Source: an uncultured Collinsella sp. (GTDB lineage: Bacteria > Actinomycetota > Coriobacteriia > Coriobacteriales > Coriobacteriaceae). Taken from it: a stretch of DNA of 5,683 nucleotides. Position 1 is the stretch's first letter. Every line of letters begins with the position of its first letter. Of the stretch, positions 1-5,683 are shown in pieces. The notes under the pieces are model-generated. The model did no database searches. It was not told where the DNA came from and was given only the letters and a program-made list of their open reading frames with translations. The position numbers were made by a program, and so were the translations under genes. The stretch covers positions 1 to 5,683 of the forward strand of contig USCJ01000101.1 in NCBI GenBank assembly GCA_900553215.1, written 5' to 3'.

Positions 1-448
1 GTGCTCCGACGGCGGTATCGTCTACGACTACCACATGACGCTCGCCCTTGCCATGGGTGCCGACTTTATGATGCTGGGCCGCTACTTCGCCCGCTTTGAC
101 GAGAGCCCGACCGAGCGCGTCAACGTCAACGGCCAGTACATGAAGGAGTACTGGGGCGAGGGTTCTGCGCGTGCCCGCAACTGGCAGCGCTACGACCTGG
201 GCGGCGCCGCGAAGCTCAGCTTCGTCGAGGGCGTCGATTCCTACGTTCCCTACGCCGGCTCCCTCAAGGACGGCGTGGGCGGCACGCTCTACAAGGTCAA
301 GTCCACGATGTGCAACTGCGGCGCCCTCTCGATCCCCGAGCTCCAGGAAAAGGCACGTCTGACCTTGGTCTCCTCGACCTCGATCGTCGAAGGCGGAGCC
401 CACGACGTCGTAGTCAAGGACTCCCAACAGAGCGTAACGTATCGATAA
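1..448 (+). CDS. guaB: IMP dehydrogenase, C-terminal part (5' end outside window)
   Basis: This is the last 148 residues of an IMP dehydrogenase; the first complete codon begins at base 2 and the stop is TAA at 446-448. The enzyme oxidises IMP to XMP with NAD+, the committed step of guanine nucleotide synthesis in the cytosol. Seen in the fragment: the DGGI segment (fragment residues 3-6) and MLGRYFA (24-30), which correspond to the phosphate-binding part of the TIM barrel; the Arg-Tyr pair in NWQRYD (63-64), matching the catalytic flap Arg-Tyr of the family; [11 protein letters not shown] (77-87), matching the family's GV..xVPYxGS segment; and the closing HDVVVKD (134-140). The catalytic cysteine loop and any CBS domains would lie upstream of the window and cannot be judged. 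GMP reductase is a related alternative, but the flap and C-terminal segments fit IMP dehydrogenase better. A terminator follows directly, so this gene ends its transcription unit. Confidence 0.9.
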   Translation, partial: CSDGGIVYDYHMTLALAMGADFMMLGRYFARFDESPTERVNVNGQYMKEYWGEGSARARNWQRYDLGGAAKLSFVEGVDSYVPYAGSLKDGVGGTLYKVKSTMCNCGALSIPELQEKARLTLVSSTSIVEGGAHDVVVKDSQQSVTYR

Positions 449-467
449 GATAAGACCTGCACATAAA

Positions 468-482
468 GGTTGAGCCTCAACC
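468..482. repeat. Short palindrome after guaB stop
   Basis: Perfect inverted repeat GGTTGAG-C-CTCAACC with a single central base, 20 bases after the guaB stop and 14 bases before the terminator stem. As RNA it could form only a 6-bp hairpin with a 3-base loop; as DNA it resembles a dyad operator. No function can be assigned. Confidence 0.4.
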
Positions 483-496
483 ACGTTATTTAGATA

Positions 497-540
497 AAGC
501 GAGATGCCTGCAAGTCGCAGGCATCTCGCTTGTTGTATTT
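497..540 (+). terminator. Intrinsic terminator of guaB
   Basis: A perfect 15-bp stem (497-511 pairing with 517-531) with a 5-base loop AAGTC is followed by the T-rich run TTGTTGTATTT. It lies 48 bases after the guaB stop. The T-run is interrupted by G and A, so the tail is moderate, but the stem is strong. On the minus strand the hairpin would also be followed by a T/A-rich stretch, although no minus-strand gene needs it. Confidence 0.85.
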
Positions 541-548
541 GCTATCAT
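540..548 (+). promoter_or_regulatory. Candidate extended -10 promoter for leuS
   Basis: TGCTATCAT matches the extended -10 pattern TGnTATAAT at all but one of the defined positions. It sits immediately after the guaB terminator and would start transcription near 555, just ahead of the long leader hairpin. No good -35 is visible, since the -35 position falls inside the terminator stem. A weaker alternative is TTGTAT (533-538) with TTAACG (557-562), 18 bases apart. Confidence 0.45.
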
Positions 549-566
549 CAGTCGAGTTAACGATGT

Positions 567-684
567 GGCGGGGCGTTCTTCCCTTTGCTCGTTACAAGTT
601 CCGCACGAGCCGAAGGCCACTTAATGTGGCCTTCGTGCGAGCAGGACTGTTCGTAGTAGCGAGTAAAGGTAAGAACGCCCCGCC
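567..684 (+). promoter_or_regulatory. Long structured hairpin in the leuS 5' leader
   Basis: Bases 567-684 fold into one long hairpin. The outer arms GGCGGGGCGTTCTT (567-580) and AAGAACGCCCCGCC (671-684) pair perfectly over 14 bp. After one mismatch (581/670), 582-595 pairs with 656-669 (14 pairs, two of them G-U). The inner part pairs 597-602 with 644-648 (one bulge), 603-606 with 635-638, and 612-620 with 626-634 around a TTAAT loop. About 46 pairs form in total. The structure ends 14 bases before the leuS ribosome binding site, so it does not hide that site in the main fold, and no T-run follows, so it is not an intrinsic terminator. I could not find the conserved T-box antiterminator motif (AGGGUGGNACCGCG type). 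It may be a leader RNA controlling leuS, a stability or RNase III processing element, or a copy of a dispersed palindromic repeat. The structure is seen directly; its role is unknown. Confidence 0.7.
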
Positions 685-710
685 CCAACCCAGCTAACAA
701 AGGAGCTGAT

Positions 711-3287
<2,577 letters not shown>

Positions 3288-3314
3288 ACACCGCACGCAT
3301 AGCTGACGTGTAAG

Positions 3315-3352
3315 AGACGAGGGACGGTCCGGTTGGGTCGTCCCTCGTTTTG
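3315..3352 (+). terminator. Intrinsic terminator of leuS
   Basis: The stem ACGAGGGACG (3317-3326) pairs perfectly with CGTCCCTCGT (3339-3348). It continues inward through two G-U and two G-C pairs (3327-3330 with 3335-3338) to a GGTT tetraloop. A TTTTGTGTTGT run follows from 3348. It lies 30 bases after the leuS stop, between convergent genes. It could also slow transcription arriving on the minus strand from the lipoprotein gene, but the tail on that strand is only CTCTT, so bidirectional use is uncertain. Confidence 0.88.
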
Positions 3353-3391
3353 TGTTGTCTGCCCTGCTTAGTCAGTGCGTCGCTCCGTCTT

Positions 3392-3964
3392 CTACGGGAT
3401 GTGTACCAGGTCCCTAAAGTAAACGTTGCCCGTTGCCTCTTCGAACATCCAGATATTGAGGTAGATGTCGTTGAGGTCGTTGTTTACATCAAAGTCCGGG
3501 TCGTCGAAGGTGCCTACAAACGTGAGCATGGCGCGCGTTTCCTCGCCCGCTGCGACCTGCTGGCGCATGCGCACATCGCGGACCACGCCGTTGACGTAGG
3601 CATAGGAGTCCACATCGCCAAACATCATGTCGACACCGGTATTGTTGGTTACCGTAAAGACGAGCGCGGCGTCCCCGTAGCCGTCGGGGTCCTTATCAAC
3701 GCAGGTGACGTGGACGTTCTCGTCCGCCTCTAGGTCGATGGGGAACTGTTCTTGGGGGTCGGGACTCAGGCCCTGGGGATCGACGATGTCCTCGTCTATT
3801 TTGTCGAAGCTCACCGGGGGTTCGGTTTTTTCGATGGCTTTGGTGCTGCCAGGATCCGGTTCGCATGTTCCGGTTTTGCTGTTCGTTTTGCCGCAGCCCA
3901 CGAGGGCCAACGAGCACGTTGCGATGGCGAGCGCAGTCATGCAGAGGGTGCCTAGGCGTTTCAT
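3392..3964 (-). CDS. Predicted lipoprotein of unknown function
   Basis: A 190-residue protein with a classic lipoprotein signal: a positively charged start (MKR), a hydrophobic stretch at about 9-22, and the lipobox LVGC with the lipidated cysteine at residue 24. It should be exported by Sec, lipidated and anchored on the outer face of the cytoplasmic membrane. After the lipobox comes an acidic, proline-rich linker (about 25-80). A compact domain of probable beta strands follows (about 84-190), including ALVFTVTNNTG (100-110) and VAAGEETRAMLTF (137-149). That pattern recalls the Ig-like folds of DUF4352/FxLYD-type bacterial lipoproteins; this is a guess from pattern, not a confirmed match. 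The start is supported by AAGGAGG (complement of 3970-3976) five bases upstream of the ATG. It is convergent with leuS and divergent from rimP, so it is probably transcribed alone. I saw no convincing promoter or dedicated terminator. Confidence 0.85.
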   Translation of the reverse strand: MKRLGTLCMTALAIATCSLALVGCGKTNSKTGTCEPDPGSTKAIEKTEPPVSFDKIDEDIVDPQGLSPDPQEQFPIDLEADENVHVTCVDKDPDGYGDAALVFTVTNNTGVDMMFGDVDSYAYVNGVVRDVRMRQQVAAGEETRAMLTFVGTFDDPDFDVNNDLNDIYLNIWMFEEATGNVYFRDLVHIP

Positions 3965-3976
3965 GGGTGCCTCCTT

Positions 3977-4226
3977 GCCGTAGAGGATTTGGAAAGGTTC
4001 GTCGTTGTGCGACTTGCTGGCCGGCTTGTTGCGGAATGTCCCTTAGCGTAAGTCTGATCGATAAGGGCTCGGGGAGGAATGCCCTTGGGGTCCGAACAGA
4101 CCTGTGGATTGGGACGCATGGCCCGTTTTGGGACTGTTGAGGGCGCACCGCATGGGGTTCCTCGGTCAATTGTCCTATTCTTGTGGAGAAGCTGTGCGCA
4201 CGCTGACCTGCAGATTCGTACTGTGC
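3977..4226. other. Divergent intergenic region with no recognisable gene
   Basis: Between the ribosome binding site of the minus-strand lipoprotein gene and the rimP promoter I find no supported gene or RNA. It must contain the lipoprotein promoter on the minus strand, but no good -35/-10 pair stands out. Possible protein-binding dyads are CCCTTA (4040-4045) with TAAGGG (4062-4067), whose centres are 22 bases apart, and the palindrome GTGCGCAC (4194-4201). Confidence 0.5.
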
Positions 4227-4255
4227 TTGCACGTTTCCGCAGCTATTGGTATAGT
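4227..4255 (+). promoter_or_regulatory. Sigma-70-type promoter of the rimP-nusA operon
   Basis: TTGCAC (4227-4232) and TATAGT (4250-4255) are separated by exactly 17 bases, and TGG directly before the -10 makes an extended -10 element. This is the best promoter match in the window. Transcription would start near 4262, giving a leader of about 71 bases before rimP. The -35 lies inside a GTGC-TT-GCAC dyad (4223-4232), which could be an operator. Confidence 0.8.
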
Positions 4256-4279
4256 TTGCTTGCAAATGAAGTTGTATTG

Positions 4280-4312
4280 AAAGAAGTGGGGTTTCGGCCC
4301 CGCTTCTTTTTT
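4280..4312 (+). terminator. Promoter-proximal terminator (candidate attenuator) in the rimP leader
   Basis: AAAGAAGTGGGG (4280-4291) pairs with CCCCGCTTCTTT (4298-4309), 12 pairs including one G-U. The stem is capped by TTTCGG, which can close as a U-G pair around a TTCG loop, and the 3' arm runs into TTTTTT (4307-4312). This is a complete intrinsic terminator, placed about 18 bases after the predicted transcription start and 20 bases before the rimP ATG. No gene upstream on the same strand needs it, so it most simply acts as an attenuator of the operon or ends a short leader RNA of about 50 bases. Confidence 0.8.
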
Positions 4313-4320
4313 GTATGGAT

Positions 4321-4325
4321 GGAGG
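4321..4325 (+). promoter_or_regulatory. Ribosome binding site that decides the rimP start
   Basis: GGAGG lies 7 bases before the ATG at 4333. An in-frame ATG at 4315 would add six residues, but it sits three bases after the terminator T-run, has only T-rich sequence and the stem upstream, and itself precedes this site. The 4333 start is therefore preferred. Confidence 0.8.
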
Positions 4326-4332
4326 TGCCGCA

Positions 4333-4827
4333 ATGGTCAAGACCAAGACCGAGCAGGCGATCATCGACGCGCTCGAGGCCGTCGCTCCCCAGCGCGATAT
4401 CGACATCGTCGACGTCGAGCTCGTGGGTGCCACCAAGGCCCCCTGCGTGCGCGTGCGTATCGAGGGTGTCGAGGGTCAGAGCCTGTCGCTCAACGACGTC
4501 ACGGCCAACACCAAGTGGGTCGGCGATGTGATTGAGGAGCTCGACCCCATCTCTTCGAGCTATACGCTCGAGGTGTCGAGCCCGGGTATGGCGCGCCCGC
4601 TGCGCCGCCCGAGTGATTTTGCCCGCTTTGTGGGCGAAAACTGCGAGCTCACCTCCACCGCCACCGAGGGCCGTCGCAAGTACGCCGGCAAGATTGCCGC
4701 CGCCACCGAGTCGAACGTGACCCTCGAGCTCGAGGACGGCGAGTCCGTTACCCTCGATTTCTCTGATGTTAAAAAGTGCAAGTTGAAGCCCACCTACGAC
4801 TTCAAGCCCGCGAAGGAAGGAAAGTGA
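4333..4827 (+). CDS. rimP: Ribosome maturation factor RimP
   Basis: A 164-residue protein of the RimP (YlxS/YhbC) family, which binds the 30S ribosomal subunit and helps its late assembly. The N-terminal alpha/beta domain (about 1-90) shows DIVDVELVG (24-32) and ends in the family signature YTLEVSSPGMARPL (77-90), where related proteins read LDLEISSPGxxRPL. The C-terminal SH3-like barrel (about 91-155) includes KYAGKIAAATESNVTLEL (116-133) and a short basic tail. Length is normal for the family. The ATG at 4333 is chosen because of GGAGG at 4321-4325. The stop is one base away from the nusA start, so translation of the two genes is probably coupled and they share the upstream promoter and leader terminator. 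This gene order is the classic rimP-nusA-infB arrangement. Confidence 0.95.
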   Translation: MVKTKTEQAIIDALEAVAPQRDIDIVDVELVGATKAPCVRVRIEGVEGQSLSLNDVTANTKWVGDVIEELDPISSSYTLEVSSPGMARPLRRPSDFARFVGENCELTSTATEGRRKYAGKIAAATESNVTLELEDGESVTLDFSDVKKCKLKPTYDFKPAKEGK

Positions 4828-4828
4828 G

Positions 4829-5683
4829 ATGGCAGCATCCGACATGATGTCCGCCCTGATGGAGCTTTGCCAGGAGAAGCACATCGACCAGCTCTACCTG
4901 ATCGACCGCCTGGAGCAGTCGCTCGCCAAGAGCTATGCCGAGATCTTGCATCTTGAGTGGGGCGCCAAGGTGACCATCGACCGCACCACCGGCAAGATCT
5001 ACGTCTACCGCCTGGAGCCGATCGACGATTCCATGGACGAGGAGGGCAACTTCACCGAGTTCGAGGAGATCGACGTCACCCCCAAGAACACGAGCCGCAT
5101 CGCCGCCCAGCACGCTAAGGCCGAGATCAACGCCATCGTGCGTAACTCCGCCCGAGAGCAGATCTACGAGGAGTTCTCCGGCCGCATCGGTGACCTCATC
5201 AGCGGCACCGTGCTGCAGTCTACGCCCGACTTCACGATCGTCAAGATTCGCGAAGGCGTCGAGGCCGAGCTGCCGCACTTTGATCAGCGTCGTTACGAGA
5301 ACGAGCGCAACGAGCGTCCGATGGGCGAGCGCTACCTGCACAACCAGCACATCAAGGCCGTGATCATCGACGTTCGCGACCCCAACTCCAACCTGCAGCC
5401 GGTTCGTGGCGAGCACAGCCGTCCGCCGATTGTCATCTCCCGTACCCACCCCGAGCTCATGCGTCGTCTGTTTGAGCAGGAGGTGCCCGAGATCTATGAG
5501 GGCACCGTCCAGATCAAGTCGATCGCCCGCGAGCCCGGCCAGCGCTCCAAGGTCGCCGTCCACTCGCTTGACGACCGTCTGGATCCCGTGGGTGCCTGCG
5601 TCGGCCCCAAGGGCAGCCGTGTTCGCGCTGTCGTGGGCGAGCTCCGTGGCGAGCGCGTTGACGTCATCCTGTGGGATGCCGAT
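4829..5683 (+). CDS. nusA: Transcription termination/antitermination factor NusA (3' end outside window)
   Basis: The first 285 residues of NusA, open to the window edge. NusA binds RNA polymerase near the RNA exit channel, promotes pausing and hairpin-dependent termination, and takes part in antitermination complexes. Seen in order: the N-terminal polymerase-binding domain (about 1-122), including LIDRLEQSLAKSYAE (24-38) and the run IAAQHAKAEI (91-100); an S1 RNA-binding domain (about 123-200), starting GDLISGTV and including VEAELPHFDQ (144-153); and the start of the KH region with HPELMRRLFEQEVPEI (207-222), IAREPGQRSKVAV (232-244), the KH1 GxxG loop GPKG (259-262) and GERVDVILWD (274-283). 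All are close to the family pattern. The start ATG at 4829 is preceded by AAGGAAGG (4813-4820) inside the end of rimP, with a single base between the rimP stop and this start. infB or a small ylxR-type gene would be expected next, but is not visible. Confidence 0.96.
   Translation, partial: MAASDMMSALMELCQEKHIDQLYLIDRLEQSLAKSYAEILHLEWGAKVTIDRTTGKIYVYRLEPIDDSMDEEGNFTEFEEIDVTPKNTSRIAAQHAKAEINAIVRNSAREQIYEEFSGRIGDLISGTVLQSTPDFTIVKIREGVEAELPHFDQRRYENERNERPMGERYLHNQHIKAVIIDVRDPNSNLQPVRGEHSRPPIVISRTHPELMRRLFEQEVPEIYEGTVQIKSIAREPGQRSKVAVHSLDDRLDPVGACVGPKGSRVRAVVGELRGERVDVILWDAD

Noticed and set aside
567..684. Insertion sequence or miniature transposon ended by inverted repeats
   Set aside because: The arms look like terminal inverted repeats, but no target-site duplication was evident at the edges and pairing continues through the interior, as in an RNA hairpin. 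It stays possible as a dispersed palindromic repeat but is not supported from one copy.
541..710. T-box riboswitch upstream of leuS
   Set aside because: The conserved antiterminator sequence is not visible, the leader is short for a T-box, and the dominant fold is one long hairpin with no stem I layout or terminator. A covariance-model search would settle it.
3350..3733. A 127-codon plus-strand frame opposite the lipoprotein gene
   Set aside because: It starts inside the leuS terminator T-run without a ribosome binding site and is antisense to a gene with a clear signal peptide, lipobox and ribosome binding site.
3965..4320. tRNA gene upstream of rimP, as metY in E. coli
   Set aside because: No cloverleaf, TTCGA-type T-loop or CCA end could be found in the gap on either strand.
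4079..4531. A plus-strand frame beginning before rimP with a GGAGG nearby
   Set aside because: The GGAGG at 4073-4077 is only one base from the ATG, the frame runs through the rimP promoter and terminator, and its second half is an out-of-frame reading of rimP with a Ser/Pro/Arg-rich composition.
4802..5563. A 253-codon open frame on the minus strand opposite the end of rimP and nusA
   Set aside because: Same antisense effect of codon bias; low-complexity L/V/D/G-rich translation, and it opposes a clear NusA sequence.

Overview
The window looks like ordinary chromosome from a GC-rich, Gram-positive-type gut anaerobe, most likely a Collinsella-like member of the Coriobacteriia. This is inferred from codon use (strong G/C preference at third positions), from the style of the IMP dehydrogenase and leucyl-tRNA synthetase, and from the rimP-nusA gene order. 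It was not confirmed by any search. No mobile element, CRISPR array, tRNA or rRNA was found.

Layout from left to right. Positions 1-448 hold the 3' end of an IMP dehydrogenase gene (guaB). A strong hairpin terminator follows at about 497-540. Next is a 170-base leader carrying a candidate extended -10 promoter (540-548) and a very long, nearly continuous RNA hairpin (567-684). The complete leucyl-tRNA synthetase gene leuS lies at 711-3287 and ends in a clear intrinsic terminator (about 3315-3352). On the opposite strand, 3392-3964 encodes a small predicted lipoprotein of unknown function, convergent with leuS. A gap of 368 bases separates it from the divergent rimP gene. That gap holds a good sigma-70-type promoter (4227-4255) and a hairpin with a U-tract (4280-4312) lying between the promoter and the rimP start. 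rimP (4333-4827) and nusA (4829 to the window edge) are almost contiguous and form the start of the usual rimP-nusA(-infB) transcription/translation operon.

The genes are housekeeping: purine nucleotide synthesis (guaB), aminoacylation of tRNA-Leu (leuS), 30S ribosome maturation (rimP) and transcription elongation/termination control (nusA). The lipoprotein is the only accessory-looking gene.

The signals most worth a second look are non-coding. One is the roughly 118-nt hairpin in the leuS leader, which has at least one alternative pairing and no recognisable T-box motif. The other is the promoter-proximal terminator in the rimP-nusA leader, which suggests transcription attenuation, possibly autoregulated by NusA. 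I did not see an evidently new multi-gene system.
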